64,000 nt of DNA from Burkholderia sp. BCC0506. Lineage in GTDB: Bacteria; Pseudomonadota; Gammaproteobacteria; Burkholderiales; Burkholderiaceae. Within the stretch, counting starts at the first letter, position 1. Each line of letters starts with the position of its first letter. Of the stretch, positions 1-8,419 are shown piece after piece. A model generated the notes under the pieces. That model was not told the DNA's origin and ran no database searches. It saw only the letters and a list, made by a program, of their open reading frames with translations. A program made the translations under genes and the position numbers. The DNA lies in contig NZ_CADFEN010000002.1 of NCBI RefSeq assembly GCF_902833145.1, positions 124,001 through 188,000 of the forward strand, written 5' to 3'.

Positions 1-111
1 TTTGCCGTTGTGCCGCTTTTTGCCGTTTTCACCGCGGCGTGCGTAGCCGGCTCCCGATGCCGATGGCCGCCGCGCCGCGCTTCACCGACAAACAGACCGA
101 GGACCGACATC

Positions 112-1824
112 ATGATGCTGAAGAACCCCGCGACGAAATACCGACCGTTCACGCCCGTCAACCTGCCCGACCGCACGTGGCCGTCGCGCACGATCACGCA
201 GGCGCCGATCTGGATGAGCACCGACCTGCGCGACGGCAACCAGGCGCTGTTCGAACCGATGGACGCCACGCGCAAGATGCGGATGTTCAAGACGCTGGTC
301 GCGATTGGTTTCAAGGAGATCGAGGTCGCGTTCCCGTCCGCGTCCGAAACCGATTTCAACTTCGTGCGCGAACTGATCGAAGGCGGCCATATTCCCGACG
401 ACGTGACGATCGAAGTGCTGACGCAGGCGCGCGACGACCTGATCGAGCGCACCTTCGCGTCGCTGCGCGGCGCGAAGCGCGCGATCGTGCACCTGTACAA
501 CGCAACCGCGCCGGAATTCCGCAAGATCGTGTTCGGCCTCGATCGCGACGGCGTGAAGCAGCTCGCGGTGAACGCGGCGCGCACGATCAAGCGGTGCGCC
601 GATGCGGCGACCGACACGCAATTCACGCTGCAATACAGCCCCGAAACATTTACGGCGACCGAACTCGATTTCGCGAAGGAAGTCTGCGACGCGGTGTTCG
701 ACGTGTGGCAGCCGACACCCGAGCGCAAGTCGATCGTGAACCTGCCGGCCACGGTGGAAATCGGCACGCCGAACTACTATGCGGACCAGATCGAATGGAT
801 GCACCGGAACCTCGCGCGCCGCGATTCGCTGATCCTGTCCGTGCATCCGCACAACGATCGCGGCACGGCAGTCGCCGCGGCCGAGCTCGCGGTGATGGCC
901 GGCGCCGACCGGATCGAGGGCTGCCTGTTCGGCAACGGCGAACGCACGGGTAACGTCGATCTCGTGACGCTCGCGTTGAACCTGTACACGCAGGGTGTCG
1001 ATCCGGGCCTCGATTTCTCGCAGATCAACGAAGTCGCGCGCACGGCCGAGGCATGCACACAGTTGCCGGTCCACCCGCGCCATCCGTATGTCGGCGACCT
1101 CGTATTCACCGCGTTCTCGGGCTCGCACCAGGACGCGATCAAGAAGGGCTTTGCCGTGCAGCGCGCCGACGCGATGTGGGAAGTCCCGTACCTGCCGATC
1201 GATCCGAACGATCTCGGCCGCACGTACGATTCGATCATTCGCGTGAACAGCCAGTCGGGCAAGGGCGGTATCGCGTATCTGCTCGAACAGGGCTACGGCG
1301 TCGCGCTGCCGCGCCGCATGCAGGTCGATTTCAGCGCGGCCGTGCAGCGCCTGACCGACGACAGCGGCCAGGAGGTGACGAGCGCGCAGATCTGGGCGCT
1401 GTTCCAGCAGGAATACGTCGACGGCGCCACGCCGCTGCGCTATGTCAGCCACGAACTGACCGAACGCGACGGCCGCGAGACGATCGTGCTGACCGCCGAC
1501 GTGCACGGCGAGCGGCGCGTGCTGCGCGGCGAGGGCAACGGCCCGCTCGACGCGCTGATGCATGCGCTGCACACGCCGCTGCGGATCCAGCATTACGAGG
1601 AACGCGCGCTGTCGCAGGGCGCCGATGCGAAGGCGATCGCGATCGCCGAGCTGGCCGGTACGGGCGTGCGCGGCAGCGCATTCGGTGTCGGTATCGACGC
1701 GAACCTGACGACCGCGTCGATCCGTGCGGTGATCAGCGGCGTGAACCGCGCGTATGCGCGTGCGGATGAGGTTGTGCAGGCAACCTTCTTTGCCGGCCAG
1801 CCGGCGGTGCAGGCTGTCGCGTAA
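112..1824 (+). CDS. leuA: 2-isopropylmalate synthase, long (LeuA2) form
   Basis: The enzyme condenses acetyl-CoA with 2-oxoisovalerate, the committed step of leucine synthesis in the cytoplasm. The 571-residue product carries the HMG-CoA-lyase-type barrel signature [11 protein letters not shown] near the N-terminus and the metal-binding HPHNDRG near residue 245, followed by a C-terminal regulatory domain. Length and the N-terminus ([12 protein letters not shown]) fit the long LeuA form of Pseudomonas and Burkholderia. The ATG at 112 is chosen because GAGGA lies 8 bases upstream; the reading frame is open back to position 10, but that extension is arginine-rich and unlike the family. An ATG at 115 is possible. 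The gene stands alone and converges on the LysR fragment. Confidence 0.95.
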   Translation: MMLKNPATKYRPFTPVNLPDRTWPSRTITQAPIWMSTDLRDGNQALFEPMDATRKMRMFKTLVAIGFKEIEVAFPSASETDFNFVRELIEGGHIPDDVTIEVLTQARDDLIERTFASLRGAKRAIVHLYNATAPEFRKIVFGLDRDGVKQLAVNAARTIKRCADAATDTQFTLQYSPETFTATELDFAKEVCDAVFDVWQPTPERKSIVNLPATVEIGTPNYYADQIEWMHRNLARRDSLILSVHPHNDRGTAVAAAELAVMAGADRIEGCLFGNGERTGNVDLVTLALNLYTQGVDPGLDFSQINEVARTAEACTQLPVHPRHPYVGDLVFTAFSGSHQDAIKKGFAVQRADAMWEVPYLPIDPNDLGRTYDSIIRVNSQSGKGGIAYLLEQGYGVALPRRMQVDFSAAVQRLTDDSGQEVTSAQIWALFQQEYVDGATPLRYVSHELTERDGRETIVLTADVHGERRVLRGEGNGPLDALMHALHTPLRIQHYEERALSQGADAKAIAIAELAGTGVRGSAFGVGIDANLTTASIRAVISGVNRAYARADEVVQATFFAGQPAVQAVA

Positions 1825-1849
1825 CGGCGGCAGGGGCGGTCGCACCGGG

Positions 1850-1987
1850 ATTCTCGGGAGCGGCCGCGTCGCCCGCAGGGGCGCTGCATGGCCCGTCGAG
1901 CGCCGCCTGTGGCGCCTGCTTCATGAAATCCACCCACGCGCGTGTCTTCGCATCGAGATGCGGGCGCGACGGATACACCAGAAACAT
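1850..1987 (-). pseudogene. C-terminal fragment of a LysR-type regulator
   Basis: Immediately after the stop of the neighbouring glycosyltransferase, the minus strand reads FLVYPSRPHLDAKTRAWVDF (1984 down to about 1925). This is the classic last helix of LysR effector-binding domains. No HTH or effector domain precedes it: the upstream sequence is glycosyltransferase. The frame stays open into the leuA 3' end, so the native stop is uncertain. I read it as the stub of a LysR gene once convergent with leuA and cut by insertion or replacement of the DNA to its right. Confidence 0.7.
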
Positions 1988-1989
1988 CC

Positions 1990-2839
1990 TCACTTCGTCC
2001 GCGTCGCCAGCAGCGGCGCGAGCGACTTCGCCTGCGGTATCCGTCCGATCGTGTCCAGCGCGGCGGCTTCGAGCCGGTGGCGTTGCGCGGTATCGCGTAC
2101 CAGCTCGACGCAGGTGTCGACCAGCGCGTCGTACGGCGCCGCGCGGAAGCCGTCGGCGTAGTCGGGATCGACCGACGTCGTCGGCGATACCTCGCCGGCG
2201 ATCGCCCTGCCGTTCGTCATCAGATAGAACGCGCGCACGACCTCGAAGATGTGCGACGCGTAGTGATGCAGGTTCAGCACGACCTTCGCACGCGCGATGA
2301 AGGCGTCGCGTTCGGCACCGTAGATGCCGCCGCCGACGATCCCGATGTTCAGCCCGCGTGCCCGCAGCGCATCGAGAATCGCCGCGCGTCGCGGGCCGAT
2401 CGTGCCGTAGAACAGCACGTCGATATCCTGATCGACGTCGTCGCGCAATGCGACGCAGCTTCGGATGGAAACCGAGCTTCAGGTAGCGCGCGTGCCCGAT
2501 GCCGAGGCCGCGCAGCTTCGCGAGGTTGCGTTCGCTGTAGTCCCAGGTTTCATATCGCGACGCCCAGCGGTAGATGTTCCGGTTCCACGGCTGTTCGTCG
2601 ACATGCAACTGCTCGGTGTTGACGACGATCGTGTCGTCCGGCACGTGCGCGGTCATGCCCGGATCGGCGAGATGGCAGCCGATCAGGATGTTCCGCGCAT
2701 CCGGCATCATGTTGTTCTCGTTGACGTGCACGACGTGGCCGAGATCGTCGAGCCCGTACGCGATCACCTCGGCGCCTTCCGTGAAGGCGCCCGAATGCGT
2801 GTAGCCGGGCGGGCGGACGAGGCAGAGGTTGTAGTCCAT
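1990..2839 (-). pseudogene. Glycosyltransferase (group 1-like), frameshifted
   Basis: The coding sequence starts at ATG 2839 (AGGAG 8 bases upstream, 29 bp after the TPR glycosyltransferase) and encodes MDYNLCLVRPPGYTHSGAF and onward for about 130 residues. Near 2445 the frame breaks. It resumes in another frame with DQDIDVLFYGTIGPRRAAIL through to the stop at 1990. Continuity is restored by two extra bases: a GCGCGC run appears shortened to GCGCG, since an intact version would read LRRIA-RDDVDQ. The second half has the sugar-nucleotide-binding-like segment with GIVGGGIYG and a conserved EVVRAFYLMTNGRAI. The intact enzyme would be about 280 residues and probably decorates a surface polymer or protein. 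The break could be a real mutation, slippage or an assembly error. Confidence 0.75.
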
Positions 2840-2867
2840 GACGAAGCTCCTGTCGGGATGGCGACCG

Positions 2868-4439
2868 TCAACCCGCCAGATGGCGAAGATGGGCGGCGAT
2901 GGCGTCCAGCACCGGCTGCCATTCCGCGAACGTCTTCTGCCGATACAGCGACGCACTCGGGTAGAACGGGCTGTCGCGGCGATCGTGCTGCCAGACCCAG
3001 TGCGGGTTCGCATCGAGCAGCACCCACGTGCGCTGGCCGAGCGCACCGCTCAGGTGCGCGGCCGACGTGCAGACGGTGATCACGAGATCGAGCGTGCCGA
3101 TGAATGCGGCGGTGTCGTCGATCGTGCGCCAATCGCGTGTGCAGTCGTTCACGACGAAGCCGGCCGAGCGGGCGGCCTCGATGTCGTGCTGCGCGCCCGG
3201 TTGCAGCGAGTAGAACGCGACGTTCTGCTGCAGGCCGCCGAATGCTTCGGCATAACGTTCGAGGCCCACGCGGCGAAAGCGGTTGCGCTGGTGGGAGAGA
3301 CTGCCCGTCCACGCGAGGCCGACCTTCAGCCGCTTTTCGCCCGCGAGCGCCGTACGCCACGCATCGGTGGCTGCCGCATCGGCGTGGAGGTACGGCGCCG
3401 TCGTGGCGAGCGCGTCGCGGTCGAGACCGAGCATGCCCGGGATGCTCATCAGCGGCAGCTCGACATCGAACGCGGGCAGATCCTCGATACGCATGCTGGT
3501 GTCGAACACGTCGACGTGTCGTGCAAGGCTGCGCGCGAACAGGTCGCCCATCACCGGAAACGCATTCCACACGATCCGGCCGCCTTCGCGATGCACGCGT
3601 TCCGCGAGCAGCGGTACGTAGCGGCAGAACTGCAGTGCATCGCCGAGGCCCTGTTCGCCCCATACGAGCAGCGTCTTGCCCTTCAGCGATTCGCCGTGCC
3701 AGCGCGGCCCGGCAAACACCGGCAGGTTGCCGCGCAGTTCGGCCGACCCTTCCCAGCGCGCTTCGTAGTTGGGCCAGCCCGACGCGAAGTCGCCGCGCGC
3801 CAGCTGGAGCAGCGACAGGTTATGACGATACGTCGGGTGGTGCGGCGCGAGTTCGACGGCGCGTTGCGCGTGCCGTTCGGCCTGGCCCCACCATTGCGCT
3901 TCCTTCATGGCCGTCGCCGCGTTGTTTACGGCCAGCGCGCTGTCGGGCGCCAGCGTGACCGCGCGGGTGGCCGCGCGCAATGCGCCGTCGAGATCGAAAC
4001 GGTCGATGCGCGTGATGACCGCATTGGTCCATGCGCGTGCGTCGTCGGGGTCGTCGTCGAGCGCGCCTTCGATGAGCGCGAATTCCACTTCGGGATCGCC
4101 ACCCGTGAGGCGGATCGCGAGCGCGAGATTGTTCTTCAGCGACGGCCACGCGGGTGCGAGTTCGAGCGCGCGGCGATAGGGTGCGATCGCGTCCGCGTGA
4201 CGTCCGGCCATCTGCATCGCGTAGCCGCAGTTGAATGCCGCTGCCGGCGAGTCCGGACGCAGATCCCAATGGGCGATGGCCAGTTGGGCGGCGCGCTCGG
4301 CCTCACCGCGATCGATCAGCGTTTGCGTGGCGGTGGAGACGGCGTCGTCGCTATCGGGCGAGGCGGCATTGGCTGGCGTGGCGAGCATCGTGTCGTCGGT
4401 ATCGGCGAGCGCGGGCGCGTCGTGGGGCGTGAACTGCAT
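2868..4439 (-). CDS. TPR-containing glycosyltransferase (GT9/heptosyltransferase-like)
   Basis: The product is 523 residues. After a short variable N-terminus, several tetratricopeptide repeats span about 45-230 (for example AAFNCGYAMQMAGRHADAI and NNLALAIRL). A GT-B-type C-terminal half follows, with the hallmark WGEQGLGDALQFCRYVPLL and a late TVCTSAAHLSGALG donor-site segment. Such fusions are usually annotated as TPR glycosyltransferases and are thought to modify proteins or surface polysaccharide. Start 4439 is chosen for GGAG 7 bases upstream; the frame is open to 4574 but that part has no homology-like content. It is followed 29 bp later by the frameshifted glycosyltransferase, so the two form an operon. 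A palindromic box (4587-4600) lies upstream. Substrates in this adhesin locus could be the autotransporters, which is inference. Confidence 0.85.
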   Translation of the reverse strand: MQFTPHDAPALADTDDTMLATPANAASPDSDDAVSTATQTLIDRGEAERAAQLAIAHWDLRPDSPAAAFNCGYAMQMAGRHADAIAPYRRALELAPAWPSLKNNLALAIRLTGGDPEVEFALIEGALDDDPDDARAWTNAVITRIDRFDLDGALRAATRAVTLAPDSALAVNNAATAMKEAQWWGQAERHAQRAVELAPHHPTYRHNLSLLQLARGDFASGWPNYEARWEGSAELRGNLPVFAGPRWHGESLKGKTLLVWGEQGLGDALQFCRYVPLLAERVHREGGRIVWNAFPVMGDLFARSLARHVDVFDTSMRIEDLPAFDVELPLMSIPGMLGLDRDALATTAPYLHADAAATDAWRTALAGEKRLKVGLAWTGSLSHQRNRFRRVGLERYAEAFGGLQQNVAFYSLQPGAQHDIEAARSAGFVVNDCTRDWRTIDDTAAFIGTLDLVITVCTSAAHLSGALGQRTWVLLDANPHWVWQHDRRDSPFYPSASLYRQKTFAEWQPVLDAIAAHLRHLAG

Positions 4440-4586
4440 GTCGGGGCTCCGGAGGGCCGGCCGCGCGTCGAGGCAGCGGTCGGTGGCGGGGTTTGTCGTG
4501 AGGCGCCGGCGGCTTGTGTGTGTTGGGTACAAGCAGCATGGCGCCGGCTTGACGTCCACTTTATGGATCCGCACCCGGCAACTGAA

Positions 4587-4600
4587 TAAGACCAGTCCGA
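4587..4600. promoter_or_regulatory. RcsB-like palindromic box
   Basis: TAAGACCAGTCCGA, in the divergent region between the TPR glycosyltransferase and the small membrane protein. Both half-sites fit the RcsB pattern TRVGA/TSYGM. A weaker copy, TAGTCCCAGTCCTA, lies at 4657-4670. Confidence 0.55.
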
Positions 4601-4693
4601 ATCGATCCGACCGTGCGATACGCCCCCGGTCTCGAACGCGTGTTTCGTCGCGTTCGTAGTCCCAGTCCTATTTTTGGGTTCGGAGACTGCCAA

Positions 4694-4779
4694 TAAGACC
4701 TGTCTGATAGAGATCGCGTGCGGCGATCTTTGTAATACGCAGTATTCCGGCCGACGTCGTTCGGCAACTATCAGACAGG
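4694..4779 (+). promoter_or_regulatory. Structured leader with nested inverted repeats and a palindromic box
   Basis: A box, TAAGACCTGTCTGA (4694-4707), overlaps the left arm of a perfect 12-bp inverted repeat: CCTGTCTGATAG at 4699-4710 against CTATCAGACAGG at 4768-4779. Enclosed are three further hairpins: AGATCGC/GCGATCT (4711-4717, 4723-4729), AATAC/GTATT (4734-4738, 4742-4746) and CCGA/TCGG (4751-4754, 4761-4764). As RNA this would be a four-way junction ending 11 bases before the ATG of the next gene and covering its ribosome-binding region. The function is unknown. Confidence 0.5.
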
Positions 4780-4790
4780 GAGTACTGACG

Positions 4791-5105
4791 ATGAGCGCAG
4801 CAGATTTTCTGGTGAAAGGCACCGTGATCGGAATGGTCGCAAGCGCGGCCACGGTCGGGATGGTCCATGTGGTGGTCGAGTTCGGCACGCGCTGGTCGTC
4901 GAGCGGCATGGTCGTGACGATGGCGACTGCCTTGCTGATGGCGATGCTGCTGCTCGTGCCGCCGCTCGTCACTGCCTGGCGCAACCGCGAGGATGTGGTC
5001 GATCCGTTCTACGAGCCGGCGGCATTGAAGCCGATGTTGCAGGGGCGGACGATCGGCATCGTCGTCGGCATCGTGTTCGGCATTTCGATCGTGACGGGGT
5101 GGTGA
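4791..5105 (+). CDS. Small integral membrane protein, unknown function
   Basis: A 104-residue protein with about three hydrophobic segments (roughly 8-30, 40-60 and 85-103) separated by a charged loop, TAWRNREDVVDPFYEP. I recognise no family. Start ATG 4791 sits after GGGAG and directly behind the branched leader. The downstream GT25 gene begins 2 bases after its stop, so the two are co-transcribed and probably translationally coupled. A role in membrane transfer of sugars or in anchoring the glycosyltransferase is possible, but nothing in the sequence proves it. The promoter region has up to three copies of the palindromic box, so it is a good candidate member of the regulon. Confidence 0.8.
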   Translation: MSAADFLVKGTVIGMVASAATVGMVHVVVEFGTRWSSSGMVVTMATALLMAMLLLVPPLVTAWRNREDVVDPFYEPAALKPMLQGRTIGIVVGIVFGISIVTGW

Positions 5106-5107
5106 CG

Positions 5108-5908
5108 ATGTCGATGCCCGTGACCGACCGAACCGATCCGGCCATGGCATTCGCCAGCGCTCCCTTGATCGATGCGCCGACCGTCTGCAAGACGCTTCGC
5201 GTGATCTCGCTGCGAGGCGAGTGTGGCCGCCGCGATGCGTTTCGCGCGAATAATCCGGCGCTCGCGTTCGAATTCGTCGATGCGATCGACGGCCGGGCGC
5301 TGTCGGATGACGATATCGCGCGAAGCGGCCTGTTCGCGCCGGCGTTGCCGTACACGCGCGGCGCGATCGGCATCGCGATGACCACGCATCGCCTGTGGAC
5401 CGACATCGCCGCAGGCAACGAACTGGTCACGATCGTCGAGGACGACGCGATCTTCCGCCCGGACTTCGACGAAACGGCGATGCAATTCCTCGCCGCGCAT
5501 GCCGGCCGCTACGACTTCGTCGCGTGGGGCTACAACTTCGATTCGATCCTGCGCGGCGCGATCTTCAACAGCCGCACGCCGGTGACGATGCGCTTCGACG
5601 AAGCGGCGCTCGCGCAGGCCGTCGACGATTTCCGCACCGACCGCGGCCCCGTGCTCGTGATGGACCTGCTCGAGTTCTACGGGATCTGCGCGTACACGAT
5701 CTCGCCGGCCGGTGCGCGCTTCCTGCTCGATCACTGCTTTCCGCTGCAACCGGAGACGCTGTTTTCGCACGGGCTCGGCCGCACGCTGCCGAACTACGGG
5801 ATCGACGTCGCGATGAACAAGTTCTATGGCGCGATGCGCAGCGTCGCTGCCTTTCCACCGCTCGCCGTGACGATGAACGCGCGCGAGACGTCGACGATTC
5901 AACGGTGA
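5108..5908 (+). CDS. Glycosyltransferase family 25 (LPS-type) protein
   Basis: The product is 266 residues. After a variable N-terminus the GT25 pattern begins with VISLRG (33-38). It continues with the ISL/FVDAIDG region, the GAIGIAMTTHRLW segment and the acidic metal-binding VTIVEDDA (EDD at 111-113). Family members move hexoses onto lipooligosaccharide or, in some lineages, onto protein. ATG 5108 is used because the upstream membrane-protein stop is at 5105; ATG 5114 is an alternative, and both lack a strong Shine-Dalgarno, consistent with coupling. With the two glycosyltransferases on the other strand it forms a divergent glycosylation locus beside the adhesins. Confidence 0.85.
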   Translation: MSMPVTDRTDPAMAFASAPLIDAPTVCKTLRVISLRGECGRRDAFRANNPALAFEFVDAIDGRALSDDDIARSGLFAPALPYTRGAIGIAMTTHRLWTDIAAGNELVTIVEDDAIFRPDFDETAMQFLAAHAGRYDFVAWGYNFDSILRGAIFNSRTPVTMRFDEAALAQAVDDFRTDRGPVLVMDLLEFYGICAYTISPAGARFLLDHCFPLQPETLFSHGLGRTLPNYGIDVAMNKFYGAMRSVAAFPPLAVTMNARETSTIQR

Positions 5909-5920
5909 CGTCATGCGGAA

Positions 5921-5934
5921 TAGGACCAGGCTGA
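5921..5934. promoter_or_regulatory. RcsB-like palindromic box
   Basis: TAGGACCAGGCTGA, 13 bp after the GT25 stop. The left half is perfect and the right half has one mismatch. No coding gene starts before 6443, so the target may be an untranslated transcript ending at the 6031 terminator. Confidence 0.4.
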
Positions 5935-6030
5935 TTGTGCCGATGCCGTATGCGCTTCGACAATGCGAAGGTCGGGCCGCTGCATGGTTTGCGCCCGATA
6001 CCTCGTATCCGAAGCGCAGCTTCGTTGGAC

Positions 6031-6063
6031 GCGCTGCCCGTTCGCCGGGCAGCGCATTTTTCT
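6031..6063 (+). terminator. Rho-independent terminator
   Basis: GCGCTGCCCG and CGGGCAGCGC (10 bp, short loop) followed by ATTTTTCT. It ends the glycosylation transcript or a short RNA starting near the 5921 box. Confidence 0.75.
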
Positions 6064-6121
6064 CCGCACGCGGCCGATGCGAACGGCGTTGCCTGCACGG
6101 CCCGGTCCGGATGGCAAGCGG

Positions 6122-6216
6122 TGAATGCCTTGCGGCGACCGGTGGGCTCGGTCGCATCTGCACCATTCGGGTCGCAGGTTGGGAGAACGATGCCTCATGC
6201 GAGCGCAGGGCATTCA
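6122..6216. repeat. Dispersed intergenic repeat, copy 1
   Basis: A 95-bp unit bounded by TGAATGCC and GGCATTCA. Its ends match a second copy at 57762-57861: 5' TGAATGCCTTGCGGCG against TGAATGCCTTGTGGCG, and 3' ATGCGAGCGCAGGGCATTCA against ATGCGAGCACAGGGCATTCA. The middle differs. This looks like a short mobile-type or REP-like intergenic element. The rest of 5935-6442 shows only the terminator and no gene. Confidence 0.6.
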
Positions 6217-6442
6217 TCGCTGTCCTTCCCTTCGTCTGTCGCCGTCGCCCCGCCGACGGCGTCGACGCTGCTCGGCAACGCGCGGCCGGCTCGAACGGTT
6301 CGCGCTTCAGGTCTGGCCGTGGCGCGATCGCGCGTGCGGCCTGTCAGGCACCGACCCGATCGGTTGCCCGCGGTGAAGCTGCCGCATCTCCTCCCGGCCG
6401 CCATCGCGCGCGGCATCTCCCTCCATCGATGAAGGAATCGTC

Positions 6443-7285
6443 ATGAAGAAGCATCACATTTCCATTGTTTCCACCCTGATCGCACTCGCGTGCGCCTGCG
6501 GCGCTCCCGTCGCGCGCGCCGCAGGCACGAAAACCGAAACGCCGCTGCCGCCGGGCGTCGAAGCGGTCGTCAACGACACACCCATCGCGCGCAGCGATGT
6601 GGACAGCATGATCGAAGCCACCGGGCAGGCTGTCACGCCCGAACTGCGAGCACAGGCCAAGCGAGAGCTGATCGCCCAGCATCTGGTCGAGCAGGCGGCG
6701 GAAAAGGCCAACTACGGCAGCCGCCCCGAAGTGAATCGCGTCGTGATGCGTGCGCGCACGGTCGCGGCGACGGATCTCTACCTGCGTGACAACGTGCGCC
6801 CGCAAGCGGTGACCGATGCGCAGGTGAAGGCACGTTACGACGATATCGTCGCGAGTGCCGCGCAGTTCGAATATCGCGCGGACGTGATCGCCGTGGCCGA
6901 TCCGGCCGAAGTGAACGCGCTGGTCGCGGAGCTGAAGCAGGGCGCCGCGTTCGACGCGGTGGCGAAGAAGTACAACACGACGCCGAACGGCGGTGTCGCG
7001 CAGTGGGTCGAGTTGCGCACACCGGTGGCCGAAGGGAAGACGGGTGGTTTGCCGTTGCCGCTCGCGCAGGCGATTACGTCGCTGCAGCCGGGTGCCGTTG
7101 CAGGCCCGATCCGGGTCGGCAATGCGTTCGCGATCGTGAAACTCGACGAGAAGCGCGCGACGGTCGTGCCGACCTTCGACGCGGCGAAGAACGTGCTGCG
7201 TCAGCAGCTCGAAGCGCAGGCGCAGCAGCGTGCGATGACGGCGCTGGTGGACAAGCTGGCCGGGCAGGCGACGATTCAGCAGTAA
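6443..7285 (+). CDS. Periplasmic peptidyl-prolyl isomerase, PpiC/parvulin type
   Basis: A 280-residue exported protein. The N-terminal signal peptide is about 26 residues (MKKHHISIVST... cut near ARA-AG). A helical SurA/PrsA-like N-domain follows (PELRAQAKRELIAQHLVEQA). A parvulin-like domain at about 135-250 includes the NGGVAQWVELRT and GAVAGPIRVGNAFAIVKLDE segments. Such proteins assist folding of outer-membrane and exported proteins, so a role in adhesin or OmpA biogenesis next door is plausible but not shown. Start 6443 has AAGGAA upstream, and a strong terminator follows. Confidence 0.85.
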   Translation: MKKHHISIVSTLIALACACGAPVARAAGTKTETPLPPGVEAVVNDTPIARSDVDSMIEATGQAVTPELRAQAKRELIAQHLVEQAAEKANYGSRPEVNRVVMRARTVAATDLYLRDNVRPQAVTDAQVKARYDDIVASAAQFEYRADVIAVADPAEVNALVAELKQGAAFDAVAKKYNTTPNGGVAQWVELRTPVAEGKTGGLPLPLAQAITSLQPGAVAGPIRVGNAFAIVKLDEKRATVVPTFDAAKNVLRQQLEAQAQQRAMTALVDKLAGQATIQQ

Positions 7286-7329
7286 GCGGGTGTATCGGGA
7301 AGACGGCGGATCGGGTGATCCGTCGGGTT

Positions 7330-7363
7330 AGCCGCTGCCGTGGACCACGGTGGCGGCTTTTTT
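7330..7363 (+). terminator. Rho-independent terminator after the isomerase gene
   Basis: Long stem AGCCGC...GCGGCT with an inner CCGTGG/CCACGG, followed by a T run (7358-7363). Confidence 0.85.
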
Positions 7364-7457
7364 CTTTGTGTCGAGCACGTACGGTCGCTATTGTTTGAAC
7401 TTCATTCGCACAGCATTGCGGGTATCGTCCGCAGGTAATCGAAGGAGGAAATCTACT

Positions 7458-7649
7458 ATGACAGATTCTTACGCAGACGAAGATCGGTATGTTCCGGTGC
7501 CGCATACCGCGGCCGACACGGCGCGCCTGCTTGCCGATCCGGCCATCAAGGCGGCATACGATGAGATGGCGGATGAGTTCGCTGCGCTCCGCGCACGACT
7601 TGAACAGAATCAGCCCAGTCCGATTGGTTGTAACGATTGTTCACGTTAA
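7458..7649 (+). pseudogene. Truncated HigA-type antitoxin (N-terminal part only)
   Basis: A 63-residue ORF with a very strong ribosome-binding site (AGGAGG 9 bases before the ATG). The segment LADPAIKAAYDEMADEFAAL matches the helical N-terminal extension found ahead of the HTH in HigA/XRE-type antitoxins. The HTH itself is missing: the frame runs into an unrelated tail, QPSPIGCNDCSR. No toxin gene lies beside it. I read it as a degenerate antitoxin, though a free-standing short protein cannot be excluded. Confidence 0.55.
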
Positions 7650-7746
7650 ATTGAACGAGTGTGGCGCCGGAACCGCTTCGGCGGCGGCCGTTGGGCCCGG
7701 CCGTCGTCATGCTATGTGTTTGATAGCACCTACTCCTAACGCTGCC

Positions 7747-7959
7747 TCATGCGAGCGCCGAGGCGCTTCCGGCCGCCACACATTTCTTGAGGACGTACTC
7801 GGCCTCGTAGCGTTCAACCAGGATCACCAGCCTCTCCAGTTCGTCACCCTGCGGCGTGCCTCGCGCCGGATCCAGATCGACGAGAGTGGATACCCCCTTG
7901 AGGGCGGCCTTGTAAGCGGCCTCGGTTCGAATCCGGTGAGTGTTCGCTTTGATAGTCAT
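7747..7959 (-). pseudogene. COG5499-like HigA antitoxin fragment
   Basis: 70 residues reading MTIKANTHRIRTEAAYKAAL, then GTPQGDELERLVILVERYE. This matches the N-terminal region of the HTH antitoxins that accompany HigB-type toxins. The usual HTH half, starting after a PIDPPDP-like linker, is absent and the frame ends in CVAAGSASALA. No intact toxin is found in 7960-8098. This is the second antitoxin remnant within 500 bp. Confidence 0.5.
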
Positions 7960-8098
7960 GGTGATTCAACTTTGCTCTCGTGCTTGCCCGTCGCGGACAA
8001 GCACGATTGGCCATCGGGTATCGATTTTCTCCACGTTCGACCGACGCGTAGCTATGCCGGACGTGAATGCCTGATGGTGCTGGTCTTTGGTCAGGCCG

Positions 8099-8419
8099 TC
8101 AGACCGAAACCGTAATCCCCGCCGGCCCGAATTTCCCCGCCGGCTTCACCACGATCTCCACGTGCTGGCCGAACGACGCCAGCGTCAGCATCAGTTGATC
8201 CAGCGTCACGTTCCGGAGCCGCTCGCGCTGCTCGGGCGTAACCGCCGGTCGCGCCATCTCGGCGAGCGCCGCGGCCTCTTCCTCGTTCAGGCCGCGCGAT
8301 GCGATCAGGGCGTTGAGCTTCAGCACGAGGGCGGACTTGGCCGCCAGTTCACCGACGTCGTAATAGTCGAAATCGTCCGGCACGTTGTCGGCGTGTTGAT
8401 TCGATGCGTCGTAGTGCAT
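8099..8419 (-). CDS. HTH_37-type XRE regulator/antitoxin partner of SymE
   Basis: A 106-residue protein whose core, KSALVLKLNALIASRGLNEEEAAAL through LDQLMLTLASFGQHVEIVVKPA, follows the HTH_37 pattern of RelB/HigA-like antitoxins. The recognition part (EMARPAVTPEQRERLRN) is diverged. Its ATG overlaps the SymE stop by one base (TAATG), so translation is coupled. I read it as the antitoxin or regulator of the pair. This differs from classical symE, which is controlled by an antisense RNA, and is inference from gene order. Confidence 0.7.
   Translation of the reverse strand: MHYDASNQHADNVPDDFDYYDVGELAAKSALVLKLNALIASRGLNEEEAAALAEMARPAVTPEQRERLRNVTLDQLMLTLASFGQHVEIVVKPAGKFGPAGITVSV

Noticed and set aside
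4694-4790. Cloverleaf-like folding suggesting a tRNA or tmRNA
   Set aside because: There is no T-loop consensus, no CCA-compatible acceptor and the stem lengths are wrong; it is treated as a leader structure only.
7650-8098. HigB-type toxin gene to go with the two truncated antitoxins
   Set aside because: Both strands of the gaps 7650-7746 and 7960-8098 were read and no RelE/HigB-like segment was found.
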